Assembly: GCA_022494885.1 (NCBI GenBank)
Contig: JAGVSM010001130.1
Coordinates: 1-64,000 of the forward strand
Length of the DNA stretch: 64,000 nt
Direction of reading: 5' to 3'
DNA from: Micrasema longulum
Lineage: Eukaryota > Arthropoda > Insecta > Trichoptera > Brachycentridae
Shown here: one piece after another, positions 21,340 to 32,299 of the stretch
Layout of the letters: each line of letters starts with the position of its first letter
Numbering within the stretch: the stretch's first letter is position 1
Position numbers and translations under genes: made by a program
The notes under the pieces: generated by a model
The model's input: the letters and a program-made list of their open reading frames with translations, nothing else
What the model was told of the DNA's origin: nothing
Databases searched by the model: none

Positions 21340-21720
21340 GTTAACAAATTACAACAGAGACGGAGAATACCTTAAATAAGGGAATATGGAAGTCTAGGCA
21401 TTTACAGGGCTTATGACCAGTCATTGGCTGGTTTAAGTGGCTACTTTACACACTGTGTAACATTCACCATTTTGCCTATGTTTGAACATCCATATTTCTT
21501 CAATTCTTCCATTTGTTGATTTTAGTGAAGTTAAAGAGCTGAAACCTTTATTGTTGTGAATACAGGACAAACTCAAATATTGTAATGAAACCAACTGGTC
21601 TAAGAAGAAGTTTAAAAATTGAAAAATTGTTTTCAGGCGTTGCCTAGTAGGTGAAATAATTCAGTCAGATGATTCTCTTCACAACAATAAAGGTTTCAGC
21701 TCTTTTGTTAACTTTTGTTT
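21340..21720. repeat. Satellite-like subfamily B, head-to-head inverted
   Basis: A forward part (21340-21567, 'acaaattacaacagagacgg' to 'aacctttattgttgtgaa') is followed by a reversed part (21568-21715, 'aaactcaaatattgtaatga' to 'aggtttcagctctttt'). The two halves are different segments of the unit joined by an inversion and share 'aacctttattgttgtgaa' as complementary sequence. Confidence 0.8.
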
Positions 21721-23029
21721 TTATGCCCCAAGGTCTAGAATCTGTAGATTAGTCGATGCGCCACACAACTCGAAATTCTTTGGGATAGATTTTCCGGCTT
21801 TGCGTGATCTTTTGCCAACAAAACAGTTCGGTATGAAGATGGATTGGCAGACTCGAAGTCCTACTTGTTAATTGTGTTTATGTATACCATTATTTTACTG
21901 CCCTTGTTTGCCTTCGCTACATAGTTTTATGTTCTTTTTGTTCAGTTTCTTCATAAAACTGTTGCAATTGGCTAAGACCTTGTGTACAAAATATATATAT
22001 ATATATAAAGTACATAAGAAAAGAGTTTACATAATTGTCTGTGTGCGATGTTTGTATTCATGTGTGTGTATGTTGTAACGAGTCAATTTCGACGCGTAGG
22101 TACTTTATTTTTTCGGCTGTGAACATTTTACACAATGCCGGCACGCGAGTTGAAATTTTTAAGGGTGGCAACACTGTGTGACTTGTGAAGAACTTCCGGA
22201 CACATAAAACGGTGAGTTTTTAAAAATGGTTTCGTAAATAGACATTTACAAAATTCAATTGCTAGTTTATAAGACGATTAATAAACGTTTACAAAACCCT
22301 GTGCCTTATGCACAATAATGATTACACACAACCATTACAAAAATGAGTTTTTCAACTATATCTACAAAGCTCAGTGCTTTATGCATATCAACATAATCTC
22401 ATATATCATTAAATGTATTTACGAATAATTTTATAATCACAATTACTTGCGAGTTTTAAAAGTTCGACTAACTGACGTTTTTACAATGTGCGTGTTAGAT
22501 GTATTTATGAATTGAATGAATGGTGAGGGTGCGTGTGTGTGGGTGAGTATGTAAAAATCAATTAATATTAAAATGTGTATTTATATCGAAGATAGTAAAT
22601 GAGTGAGCTCGGTAAGAGGTTTGATTATTAAAATATGTATTTTGAAAATACGTATTTTTAATATTTTATGTACGGGGCTGGCGATCTTTTCCCCATCATG
22701 AATGTAAGTTTATTTTAGTACTGATATACAGAACAACGTAAGTTGAATAAAGTTCCGAATAGTGTGAAAGTCCGCTACTTTTGTGGTTAACTAAGGGTAG
22801 ATTTGGGGTAGCGGCCCCGAAGAAGAAGGGGCTAGTGGCCAGAATTGTGTCAGCTACAATGCCCCGTAATGAGAATCCTTCAGGCTTTATTATATCAGGC
22901 TAAGAAAGTTTATTTAATACCAAGTTGACTCATTATAAGATGCGCAACTTTCGGTTAGTAAAAAGAACCCATTTTTATGTTGCAACAAAGATGAATAACG
23001 TTTTTAGAGTATTAACATTTGTTGTTTTT
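21721..23029. other. No recognisable gene
   Basis: Contains an (AT)n run near 21990, a TG-rich stretch (22040-22075 and 22525-22555) and a moderately GC-rich block at 22080-22210 ending 'aaacggtgagt', which could be a donor site of a non-coding exon but has no supporting frame. Confidence 0.35.
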
Positions 23030-23290
23030 TTATGAAGAAAAAAAAATACCATATCATCTTTTACAGAATATTTTATTTTCGCTTTCTTATGTTACACAAA
23101 CATATTATAATTGTCCATTATTTATTATAGGAGCAAAAATTCACTAACATTTTCTTGTATCCCCACGAACACCTTTGTGGGATTTTTTGTTCACTTTTTT
23201 ACTATTAATATGTATTTCTTTGCTATTTTATTATGCTATTTTTTTTAATACTCTGTTTAACCTATTATGTATATTGTAAAAAATAAAAAA
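23030..23290 (+). repeat. LINE 3' UTR with A-rich tail
   Basis: It matches the reverse complement of 19620-19880, including 'attttcttgtat', the 'cacaa/tgtgggatttttt' block and 'aatactctgttt'. It ends in 'aaaaaataaaaaaataaaaa'. 5'-truncated retrotransposon end. Confidence 0.6.
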
Positions 23291-23879
23291 ATAAAAAGAA
23301 AACTTTTTCAAAATGTGACCAAACAGTAATGCTTTTTTTCTTTGTTCATGATGCTTAAAACTGCTTCATTGGAGTCAAGATCAGTACATGAGATTCAAAG
23401 CATTCTTCTTTACAACCGAGATTTAAATATATTTTTTTTATATTTGTAGTTTGAAAAAAACAATAAAAATTATTTTTTTATAGCTTATTTGAACATTATT
23501 TTAAAAGAAAATGTTTAAAATTCTACTAAATCTATTTTCAGGGATTAAAAAATTGAAAGAGAATGATATGTTGTTTAATTTTTTGAAGTTTATACCAGGA
23601 TTTTATATGGTTATTTTGATCGTATTACTAATGCTTTGATATTAATAAAAAATAACTTTTGATTGGACAATAAATTGCATATGGCAAACATATCGATCAA
23701 TAAAACATTTATTACGTTTCGTCGTTAGAAAATCAAAATGACCTAAGGACAAAATCACAAATATGATATCAAATATTTAATTTCGTTTATAATAATAATA
23801 ATAATGCATATGTATTAACCGTTATATACAGTGTCATGCATACAAAAATAATAACAAAAGTATACACAGCTAAATGGCG
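23291..23879. other. AT-rich, no recognisable gene
   Basis: Nothing identified. Confidence 0.35.
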
Positions 23880-24010
23880 GATGGCTTATTGCGCAATTTC
23901 TTACAGTCTAACCAAAACTAAATCAAAATTAAAATAAAAAACCAATAAACGAAAAAGTTTAGAAAAACACAAACAGTAAAAACATTACACAAAATTATGG
24001 TGTCTATTGC
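23880..24010. repeat. Second copy of the repeat at 1037-1200
   Basis: Shares 'gcaatttcttacagtctaac', the 'aaacacaaacagtaaaaac' stretch and 'ttatggtgtctat'. Confidence 0.45.
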
Positions 24011-24061
24011 TTTCATTAATGATGTTAAATAAATTTTATATCATATTACATCTTTCAAATA

Positions 24062-24830
24062 TTCGTTTATATTAGTTTCTTTGTAAACGTCGCTCTACCC
24101 GATTTGAATTCAACTATGTTGTGTCGTTTTAAGGTGTAGAAATACTGCTGGGATCATAATGAAACAGGATGGGATCACATTTCATGTGTAAGTGGCACAT
24201 GTATGTGCGAGTAGCAAATTCATTACTTAAAAATTGAATTATTTTTCCATCTGTCAGATTGTCAAAGAAAACAAAACGAACATTTTGTTAGCGTTGCCAG
24301 GGTAGTCAATTTTTTTAAGATACTTTTTTATTAATAAGAACAACGGTTTTATTTTTTTTACCTTATTTTGCTCATCTATCGAGAAAACTAATGAAAATTG
24401 AACCCTTTGGATTAAACAACGCCGTGGTGGATATTTGACCGACATTATCTATAAAACATAATGACATCAAATATTATTTCACATGACATAAAAATATTTG
24501 CTTTATGTAAAATATAATTTGTTTAATTTTTTAACTTCAAAGTTCATGAATTAAATTACTCTTATTTAATGACCCTTTACTTATCTACTCTGTTGTGTCA
24601 ATCAATGTTTTCAAGTTAACAAAAAATCTTTAGAGAAATTTAAAAAAAAATAAACCATTTTTTGAAAATATAATTATCTTAGATTTGTGTTATGATTATA
24701 TTTTTCGCGATCCACCAACATTACACGGCGACTTCAAGCATGCGCGCGGTGAAAGTGGGGGATTTTTGGACATAGTCCGATGTATTCAAATATGATTCTA
24801 CGCTCCTTCTGGACTATTCTTAATTTTATG
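24062..24830. mobile_element. hAT-like element, truncated inverted second copy
   Basis: It is the reverse complement of the non-LINE part of 12961-13870: 'attaaacaacgccgtggtgg', 'ttccatctgtcagattgtca', 'ctttacttatctactctg', and the right end 'gctccttctggactattctt' with the TIR ending at 24830. The other end is cut at about 24062, so no target duplication can be read. It ends 217 bp before the Gr1 start codon. Confidence 0.75.
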
Positions 24831-25047
24831 GTTTTGTTTTACTTTTGTTGCGGATTTTTGATTTGGATAAAACGGACACAGCTTGTGTTAACAACCAAAA
24901 CATGTATATGTATATATTTTTTTAAATTGTACAGTTTTCCTTTGCTTCATTTTAAATTTCTACTGACGCGTGTATACCTTTCAGATTTATTTTTTTAATC
25001 ACTATTAATTCGCTCGTGCAAACAAAAACACGTTTCATTTAACTAAA

Positions 25048-25878
25048 ATGAAGCGTCAAAAAGTATGCCGTGCTAAAATACTACGTTCGTGTTTAAATAA
25101 TTTATCGAAATTCTTCAATGTTTCTCTTCTTTTTGACATATTTCATTACATATGCTTGATCAGTTGCACAAGCAAAATAAAGCGAATAAAAGATATGGCG
25201 AAGGAAAAACTTAGTAACTGGCAAAAAGCTTTTAGATTAGTTACGAATACGTTATTTTTTGCTGCGTACGCATATTCGATTTATTATCTCGTCGGAACAT
25301 TGATTGAATTCATGATTTCTCTTTTGACCGGGTACGGAGTTTGGTACAACAACTGCACACTTACTTTTGGAAGTGAAAAATTAGTTCGGTTATACGAAAA
25401 ATTAATCAAATTTGATAAAATTTTCCGGTTTAACTCAACGTCAATCGATAATTATTATTCGAAATCGGTTTTACTGTTCGCGTTATGTTTTTTTATATCA
25501 CTGACAATAAGTCAAACCTTGATAATCGATAAAACTTTTATTAATATAACCCTCGAGCTAACTTATTTGAAATTGATGGCTCTTTACTTTTGTTTTATTA
25601 TCGATTGTAACTTGGTGATTGTGCGGATTCGGTTTTACAATGCTTTTTTGAAACGTTTCCCGCGAAGATTGCATCGACCCTGTTCCGAGTTGCAGTTTGA
25701 TAAAAAATGCAGTGAAGTATTTTGTCGGGTAACTAATCCAGAAAAAAACTTGGTTTTGGAAAATTTATATTTGCCAGGCGATGGACACGCTAGGAAAGAA
25801 ATAAATATTTCTGAATTTGTAGACGCGTTTGAAATATTACAAGATTCGGTTCGTTTGATTAATGTTTATAGATCAGTG
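25048..25878 (+). CDS. Gustatory-receptor-like protein Gr1, first exon (rest not found)
   Basis: 277 codons from ATG to a likely donor GTG|GTTAGT at 25878/25879, phase 0. The frame stays open to 25974 but would then end after only 31 more residues. The protein has several hydrophobic segments: about residues 68-90 (FFAAYAYSIYYLVGTLIEF), 139-160 (SVLLFALCFFISLTIS) and 172-192 (LKLMALYFCFIIDCNLVIV). It then has a long hydrophilic loop with EFVDAFEILQDSVRLINVYR before the donor. That layout and the alternating 'D..RLIN.Y' end match insect gustatory receptors, which are inverted seven-TM ligand-gated channels in taste neuron membranes. The second Gr here has the same first-exon length and the same phase. 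Exons for TM5-TM7 were not found downstream, so it may be a partial gene, a pseudogene, or have distant exons. Family assignment is inference from topology and this paralogy. Confidence 0.65.
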
Positions 25879-25974
25879 GTTAGTAAATATATTTTGCAAA
25901 ATTATTTAATTCTACAGTTTTTATTTGCAGGTACATATAAATCTTGTAACGAAAAAGTAACTTTGTATTTTTAA

Positions 25975-26395
25975 TAATTTTGTATTTTCTAATTTAACCT
26001 TCCACGAGTTAACATCGCCTGAGGTTAGGAAATGACCGCTTGATAATCACTGTCTCTTTTCACGTTATTGAAATTATATGTGCGTCATGCTTAGTGATCT
26101 CATTAGACTACATCCCTTTCTATCAAATTAATTGATCAAATATTTGTCTCAGCGTACTCGATATTTGATCATTTTCAGAGATCTTGATGGACAAAGTATT
26201 TAATTTAAAATCACTTAATATACCTTATGTGTTTGAATTTACTTGAAGAACCCAAAAAATATGTTGTAATATTTGTAATTGCTGAGAATTAAATTAACTA
26301 AGCGCAATTTGCCACGCCGCGCGCCAGCTACATCATAGAAAATCATATAAAACGCTTAAATATCTCAGTGCCATAAGGACAACGAAAACTAAGAA
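25975..26395. other. No later Gr1 exon visible
   Basis: I looked for acceptor sites followed by a 90-bp TM5-like exon, as in the second Gr, and found none. 'cattttcag' at 26174 is followed by stops in all frames within 30 bp. Confidence 0.4.
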
Positions 26396-26545
26396 GCCCC
26401 AAAATGCGATGGATGGACTCATCAGTACAAATACGACAGTGGAAGTGAGGAGCTGGAGAGGAAGGGCAGCAGACCGGCAAGGAGTCTCCTGGATTTAGCC
26501 GAGGCCCTCTCGCGGCTGTTGAATTTATGATGATGATGATGTTGG
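26396..26545 (+). pseudogene. RTE-like LINE, extreme C-terminus
   Basis: Plus strand: RGRAADRQGVSWI, stop, a Pro-Arg-rich piece, then a (GAT)n microsatellite. The 'W...A.DR..W' end followed by GAT repeats is typical of insect RTE elements. Confidence 0.5.
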
Positions 26546-26629
26546 TTGATATCTTTTGGTCCTTTACTGATATCTATTAAATATAGGTGCACAAATATAA
26601 AGATCCGTGTATTATTAAGCGTTGTCGAC

Positions 26630-26800
26630 AAAATCGAGAAAGTATTTCTGCGTTGGTTTGGACATGTAGAGTGAATGGACGGTGAAAGAACGTCTTAAAA
26701 GATTAGCCATGTTGATGGATACAGAAAACGAGGAAAACCGTATGTCTTGGCATGACCAAATCCAACAAATGCCGGAATAATCAGTGTGCGTGAAATTTGT
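26630..26800 (+). pseudogene. RTE2 LINE fragment
   Basis: VDKIEKVFLRWFGHVE, stop, MDGERTS, then HVDGYRKRGKPY correspond to KKGVLRRFGRVERMDSERTA...NVDGCKKRRRPRKTWHDQ at 59000-59120. Two in-frame stops and a deletion. Confidence 0.6.
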
Positions 26801-27255
26801 GTTCTGAATTCTGAAATCTGAATCTCGTTACTAGAACTATTACTTAAATATAATTGACCGAGCAAAAATAACTCCGTAAGACAGAGTGGTCACTCAAAAA
26901 CTAACTAGAGTATAACTTCGTTTATCCGAACTGCCAAATACGAAATGTTATCATGAACGAAAAATAAAGGAAATGTTGTAGTAACAAATAAAAAGGATAA
27001 ACGATGTTCTTTACCAAAACTTTGCTAAATATGTTAAAGTTTTTAATGTAATAATTTTCAATTTGCTGCACTATTTTAAAAGCAATTAAAGTTGATCTTA
27101 AAGTGAATGTTTCGTTTTCTTTCAAAACAAAACCTTAATTTAATAGATGATGGATTTCTGCATATTCAGATTGTGGCACTCATTAATCCAAATAATTGGA
27201 GTTTTGCTGTAATTACATTTGTACGGCACAATTTTCGTAACTTTCCAAAAGTGTT

Positions 27256-27530
27256 AACACATTACAACAGAGATAAAGAACATTCTAGAGAAGGTAATAT
27301 AGAAGTATAAGCATCTACTACGTCATGAGCTTGTTTAAGTGGCCACTTTACACACTGTGTAACATTTACCATTCTGCTCATATTTGAACATCTATATTCT
27401 TTCAGTTCTTTCATCTGTTTATGTTTGTGAAGCTAAAGAGCTGAAACCTTTATATATGCGTGCGAGATTCATCTCATTGAATTATTTCACCTGCATTCTA
27501 GGCAACGCCTGAAATTTTATTTCTTTCTTT
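27256..27530 (+). repeat. Satellite-like subfamily A, partial
   Basis: 'gttaacacattacaacagag' to 'ttctaggcaacgcctgaaa', with a small deletion in 'ctacagggcttatga'. Confidence 0.8.
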
Positions 27531-28233
27531 TATTTATAAAAAGTTTTATTTATAACTTTATTTATATTTTATTTTATCAAAATCATTTATTTAACTCTCT
27601 TCAATTCAAGTTGTCTTAAACTATTTATGAAATGTATCTATTTTGATCAACCTTTTACTGTTTTAATGATATTAAATTAAGCAAAGCCTTGACATGCTGA
27701 TTAATGAACAATATATTTTTATGACATCCGTATTTTAACAAATCTAGACCGATCTCCAAATTAGAATCAGTTATTTCAAGAGACAACGCCAACCTTTTAG
27801 CATTTCCAGATAACTTTTCACAATTAAACTTTGTTAGTCATTTTGTCTTTCATTTTGGTCGATAAGAGATACAAAGGCTCTATAGAGACATTCATTCTTG
27901 GATTTGGTATGAGAAATTATAAAAGTACCCCTGTTTTCGCTTGCTAGCGTCAGATATTGTTTAGTCACCCACCAGTCTGACGGTATCTCACATTGGTGTT
28001 TTATTGAATTATGAATTTTGAAAATTGTTAGTAAAAAATAAATAAAAATTAGTTAATATTTACATTACATAAAACCTAATAAATTGTACTGGGTATACCC
28101 TTATTGATTTTTTATTACTTTACTTTTCTTGATCTTGAGGATTGTAAAAAAAATAAGGTTCTCAAGTTTTTCAGGTTTAAGGCATTTTTTATTTAAACTG
28201 AAAAATACATCATTGGAAAGCTTAATTTTTTAA
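27531..28233. other. AT-rich; 5' half of a hammerhead-like motif at 27970-27995
   Basis: 'cacccaccagtctgacgg' repeats the stem I and most of the core of the motif at 15336-15378, but the GAAA half has diverged. Nothing else recognised. Confidence 0.35.
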
Positions 28234-29300
28234 CTAATTTTCAATATAATTACCAGATTTTTCAACGCATTTTTGTTGACGACTAATCAGCTTTTGGAAT
28301 CCATGTCCAAACCAACGCAGTACCCCTTTCTTGATTCTGTCGATAGTGCATATCTCAGCCTTACACAGTTCACAGATCACGACATTTGTGCACCTATCAT
28401 ACATCGTTTTATTACACATTCACCTGAGGGATCGCATTTCGTCAGCATTTAACCTACTTTCATCATCATTTTTCCAATTCCATACTTCGCTCCCATACAT
28501 ACGAGTTGGCACGAGAACTCCATTGTGAACTGCTAGTTTAGCCTCCTGCGATAAACATTTGTTCGCCAAAGTAGATTTTAGTGCCCCGTTCATCCTGTTC
28601 CCGGCACTTACCCTCCTTTCGATATCTTTCTCGGTCTTTCCATCCCTAGTAAACAAACTTCCCAGATACATAAATTCTTCTACCTGATTCAGAATATCTC
28701 CGTTCACACTGATCTCACATTTAGTTATATGTTCATCCCATTCAAAAACCATCACTTTCGATTTATCAACATTTTCAAAATCGCAAATCGGTTTTCTTGC
28801 ATACATCGTAGACTTGTGTTACCAAGAATTGCAGGTCTTCTTTACTGCTAGCAAGAAGCACGTCATCATCCGCATACAGAATACAGTTAACAGTTATACC
28901 ACTCATTTTTGCTCCTATTCTTAAATCTTTCAGTTCTTTCATACAGTTATCGATGTATATGTTGAAAAACCATAGTGACATTAAACATCCCTGTTTGACT
29001 CCTTTAGGAATGTTAAACCACGATGTGAATGACCCTTTTACCTTAACACATGCTGTGCTGTCCTTGTACAGAGACGCAATAGCCCTTGTCAGCTTACCAT
29101 TCACCCATATTAGATAAAACCTTCTACAATTTCTCTCTGTCAACTCTATCAATTGTCTTTTGAAGATCGACAAATGCGCAGAAAAGTTTCTGGTGTTTAG
29201 CCAGAAACTTTTCTGTCGTATTTGCTAGATACATCCTCTTCCATTCATAAATCTACTGTGTATGTCCCACAATCTATCTTTAGTCACTTTTTTTACTTTA
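28234..29300 (-). pseudogene. RTE2 LINE with RT motifs A-C, frameshifted
   Basis: From upstream on the minus strand: RFMNGRGCI, stop, KLFCAFVDLQKTIDRVDRE (motif A, Asp present), GVKQGCLMSLWFFNIYID (motif B), ILYADDDVLLASSKEDLQFL (motif C), frameshift near 28800, DKSKVMVFEWDEHITKCEIS, FMYLGSLFTRDGKTEKDIER, RVSAGNRMNGALKSTLANKC, VHNGVLVPTRMYGSEVW, frameshift, RCTNVVICELCKAEI and KKGVLRWFGHG. It is the most complete RTE2 copy; others lie at 33830-34860, 45001-45561 and 58385-59300. At least two frame breaks make it dead. Confidence 0.85.
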
Positions 29301-29559
29301 CCAAATTATAAAAATATGTTTTCTTACTCGCGCTAAAAATTATAGCATTTACATGTATGGCGAAGTTTTTCGAAAATGTACGAAAAGATTTATAAAACTA
29401 CAATTTTGTTGAAATGGAATACTTTAAAACGTCACAGGTTCTGGTGAACAGCTGTTAAGAATAATTCTGCATAATAATTCAGCAAAGTGATGGGTTAAAC
29501 AGCCCGTAAAGTAATGGAGACTTCAATTGTCAAATAAATAAAAAAAAAATAATAATTTT

Positions 29560-29755
29560 GAATCGGGTTTTGGTCCTGTGGCTAGTGTCTTGGACTAACG
29601 GACTAAAGGTCCGTGGTTCGAATCCTACTCTACCCCAACTTGATTCCCATTTTCTAATAGTGAGTTATTTACAACTCGTTGAAAATAGCCCTCAAAATGA
29701 AATATTTGGGTAAATCATAAGAACGCCAATATTTCTTTTTAAAAAAAAAAATTAA
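29560..29755 (+). repeat. tRNA-derived SINE family 2, copy 1
   Basis: Box B-like GGTTCGAATCC follows a tRNA-like head starting near 'ggttttggtcctgtggctag'. The body carries 'ttctaatagtgagttattta' and 'caactcgttgaaaatagccc' and ends in an A-run. A second copy lies 600 bp further on the same strand. Confidence 0.7.
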
Positions 29756-30174
29756 TAAAAAAAACAAAAAAACAAATAGCATATCAATTATGTGTTGTGA
29801 TTGATTTCTGGTTTCCGAGAAGCATGTTTAGCGTGTTTTCACATTTACGGGGTTCTTTATTTTAAATGTCAGCTCGACTCACCTATTATTTATGTAATTA
29901 TCTAATTCACTACTATCAAAGATTAAACCTGCATTCTTCACAACTAATAATACAAGGAATATTGTTGAAAATCACAAAGATACATATTTAATAATTCTGG
30001 CATTTACCAATTAAATTGTAATGATTGCGATTCAATCTAAATTAGAAAATCTAAGACACTTTAAAGTAAATGAACACTTAAGGTGTCTAAATTATATTTG
30101 GTCGGAGTTCGGAAACCTAATTTTATAATTTTAATAAGGATACTAGAATAAAGAATCTTCATGTTGAAATTAAA
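29756..30174. other. No recognisable gene
   Basis: AT-rich spacer between the two SINE copies. Confidence 0.35.
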
Positions 30175-30365
30175 ATTATGCATCGGGTTGTGGTACCGTG
30201 GCTAGTGTTCCGGGTCAGAGGTCCGAGGTTCGAACCCCACTCTACCCAAACTGATTTCTATTTTCTAATAGTGAGTTATACGCTATTTACAACTCGTTGA
30301 AAATGGCCACCAAAATTGAAATATTTGGGTAAATTGTAAGAACGCTAATGTGTCTTTAAAATATA
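30175..30365 (+). repeat. tRNA-derived SINE family 2, copy 2
   Basis: GGTTCGAACCC as box B, then 'tctaatagtgagttatacgc', 'caactcgttgaaaatggcca' and 'gaaatatttgggtaaattg', matching the copy at 29560-29755. Confidence 0.7.
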
Positions 30366-30584
30366 TATTTATATATTGTGCCGACCCCTGTTTATACAGG
30401 GGTCGGCACTCGGCACTCGAAGTGTGACCAAAGAAAAAATCTGTAATTTTGTTTTTTTTTTAAATTTAAAAACTTCAGTATATCGTAAAAACGCTTTAAT
30501 TAAAAAAAAAATTACTGCTCGATGTAGCCACCTTTAGCGCGAAAAAAGGAAGGAAAGATATAATTCAAGAGTTAATTACACCAA
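30366..30584. other. Spacer with short hairpin
   Basis: 'gccgacccctgtttatacag' and 'gggtcggc' at 30380-30407 form a hairpin (GCCGACCCCTG / CAGGGGTCGGC). Otherwise AT-rich. Confidence 0.4.
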
Positions 30585-30660
30585 TTTAGAAGCTTATGTA
30601 GCCTTGAAACCAGTCGGTAAAAAAATAAAAAATAAGTCTGGAGTTAAAAACAAAGTTGTT
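30585..30660 (+). repeat. CCGGTTTC-type repeat end
   Basis: 'cttatgtagccttgaaacca' and 'gtcggtaaaaaaata' resemble the right arm of the foldback at 42440-42620 ('ttgaaaccggttggtgg'). Confidence 0.4.
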
Positions 30661-30821
30661 TGAAATTTTTTTTTTTTTTTATTTTACAAAAATAAACAGT
30701 CGATAATGACATAATAACACAAAAAAGATACGGTTTAAAGACAGACCAGCGAAGTTTCTAAATAAAAATCATTCATAATCAATTATGGTACAACAAAAGG
30801 GTGTTATCTAAAACGTTTAAG

Positions 30822-31022
30822 TTTGTAAGTGAAAATTCTTGATGGAAGTTCATTGTAATTTATTATATAAATAAAAGACGAGGGATACTTTAATCCACAA
30901 ATTTGGAATATCCTGTGACCGGTTTCATCGCTAGTCTCGAAGATGTCGCGAAAGCGATAAAACCGGTCACTGGATATTCCGAATTTGTGGATTAAAGTAT
31001 CACTCGTCTTTTATTTTTATAA
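30822..31022. repeat. Foldback of CCGGTTTC repeat with two decayed hammerhead cores
   Basis: About 70 bp at 30882-30930 and onward ('agacgagggatactttaatc', 'gtgaccggtttcatcgc') return inverted up to 31022. The centre holds 'ctcgaagatgtcgcgaaagc', which can form UCGC-GAAA-GCGA. On the plus strand CTAGT...ACTGG would be stem I, but G12 of GAAA is lost, so activity is unlikely. It shares both ends with 3775-4020. Confidence 0.65.
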
Positions 31023-31303
31023 TAAAATAAAAGGGTGTGTTTATGTGTATTTGCATGAGAGTAAGTGTAGATGTGTGTATGTGTGTATGTGTGTATTTAT
31101 GTGGGAGTAAGTGTTCAGGTGTGTGTAAGTATGAGCATCATTAAATAGCAAGTAGGATCGTATTGCAGTCAGAAAGATGAGTCTTAATTTATTTATTTTT
31201 AAATTAAGGGGCGTGTTAAATATATCAATTGATAAAAAAGCATTATAGTATAATATTGGATAACCATACAGTTAGTGCTTTAAATATAAATTTCAGAGTC
31301 TGT

Positions 31304-31568
31304 AATGGTTTCGTGGTGTAATGGTCAGCGCGTTAGCCTGCCATGCAGGGGGTCTCGGGTTCGATTCCCGACATGGTTGATGTGAAATATATATTTAAAT
31401 GGGTCTTTTCACACTAGAATATTTCATAGTCCCTGGACTGATATCTGAAGCGTCAGACTGATCATCTCACCTTCATGTATCAAAAATGATCAAGATACGC
31501 TGCGATTGGTGTACCAACGCAGTGTCCTATGCACCATTAGGTGTGGAAAGGGAACGATGATGATGATA
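31304..31568 (+). repeat. tRNA-derived SINE family 1, full copy with target duplication
   Basis: The head has box A TGGTGTAATGGTC and a perfect box B GGGTTCGATTCCC; the acceptor and anticodon stems do not pair well, so it is no tRNA gene. The body includes 'tcacactagaatatttcata' and 'atcaagatacgctgcgattg' and ends in (GAT)n. AGTCTGT flanks it at 31297-31303 and 31569-31575. Other copies: 35395-35540 (-), 45765-45990 (+), 53585-53745 (-). SINEs use LINE machinery; an RTE-like partner would fit the GAT tail (inference). Confidence 0.8.
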
Positions 31569-32019
31569 AGTCTGTCTTGTTTCATTTAATGAACTCCGTC
31601 TTCATTTTTATAAATACCAATTAGAAACCGTAATATGAACATGAATTTCGCTTTATCAGAAGCTAATTTCACTTTGCTACGGGATTTCCCCTCACTTGAA
31701 TATATTACGTACACGCTAGCTGGGATTATTATCTTCAAAACAATTAAAATAATAGGTGTATTTTACGCAAATTTTATATATTATACCGTAACTGTAATAT
31801 TAGACGATTAGGTATGTAAATTAATCAAAATAATGTTTAAAATTTGAATGACAAATTAATGACATTGCCTAGTTTTGTAGAACATTTAATTTTCAGTTCA
31901 GGAGCCTTATGCTGGAAAGATGTGCCATTTTGTCACCCACTCGACAATAGTCGATTGGGCATCTCGATTGCTTTGTCGTAATGGTATTCTTGAAAACCCT
32001 ACGACAATTTAATTACAAA
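31569..32019. other. No recognisable gene
   Basis: A 58-codon frame at 31637-31813 (+) has no domain I recognise. Confidence 0.35.
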
Positions 32020-32215
32020 GACGAATGAGAAAGTGGAAACACTAACAAATCCGTATTTATTTATGGCCTATGGCCTATGGCTCCCCTGCCACACGTAAGC
32101 TTTTATTGTTTCTTGTCGGACTTCTTCGGTTGAAAATTTTGTAAATGGAATTATGAAAAAATATAAGTAAATGTTTTACTGAGACACTGCAACATTTTTG
32201 ATTATTTTATTTTAT
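32020..32215 (-). repeat. Dispersed repeat, inverted partner of 19380-19566
   Basis: Carries the complement of that repeat, with a small internal duplication 'tggcctatggcctatgg'. Confidence 0.7.
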
Positions 32216-32299
32216 TTCTCATACTAAATTTTATAATAGGTACATATTTAAAAAAAATCTATACATATCAACTGTTACACATCTATCTATTTACATGTT

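Noticed and set aside
22080..22215. Non-coding first exon ending 'acggtgagt'
   Set aside because: A single donor-like word without transcript evidence or coding potential.
25879..25974. Gr1 protein continuing without intron to a stop at 25974
   Set aside because: It would end just after TM4, and Gr2 splices at the matching place; the tail KSCNEKVTLYF has no Gr-like feature. Kept as an alternative only.
29177..29213. Hairpin 'cagaaaagtttctgg' / 'ccagaaacttttctg' as a terminator or regulatory stem
   Set aside because: It is part of the coding text KFLAKHQKLF of RTE2 just before motif A; pairing is probably a by-product of the codons.
31304..31380. tRNA gene (Gly-like, with perfect T-loop)
   Set aside because: Acceptor and anticodon stems do not pair; the same head with SINE body occurs four times, so it is a SINE.
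31885..31960. Gr1 exon after acceptor 'attttcag' at 31889-31896
   Set aside because: The frame (FRSLMLERCAILS) is short and lacks TM or Gr motifs.
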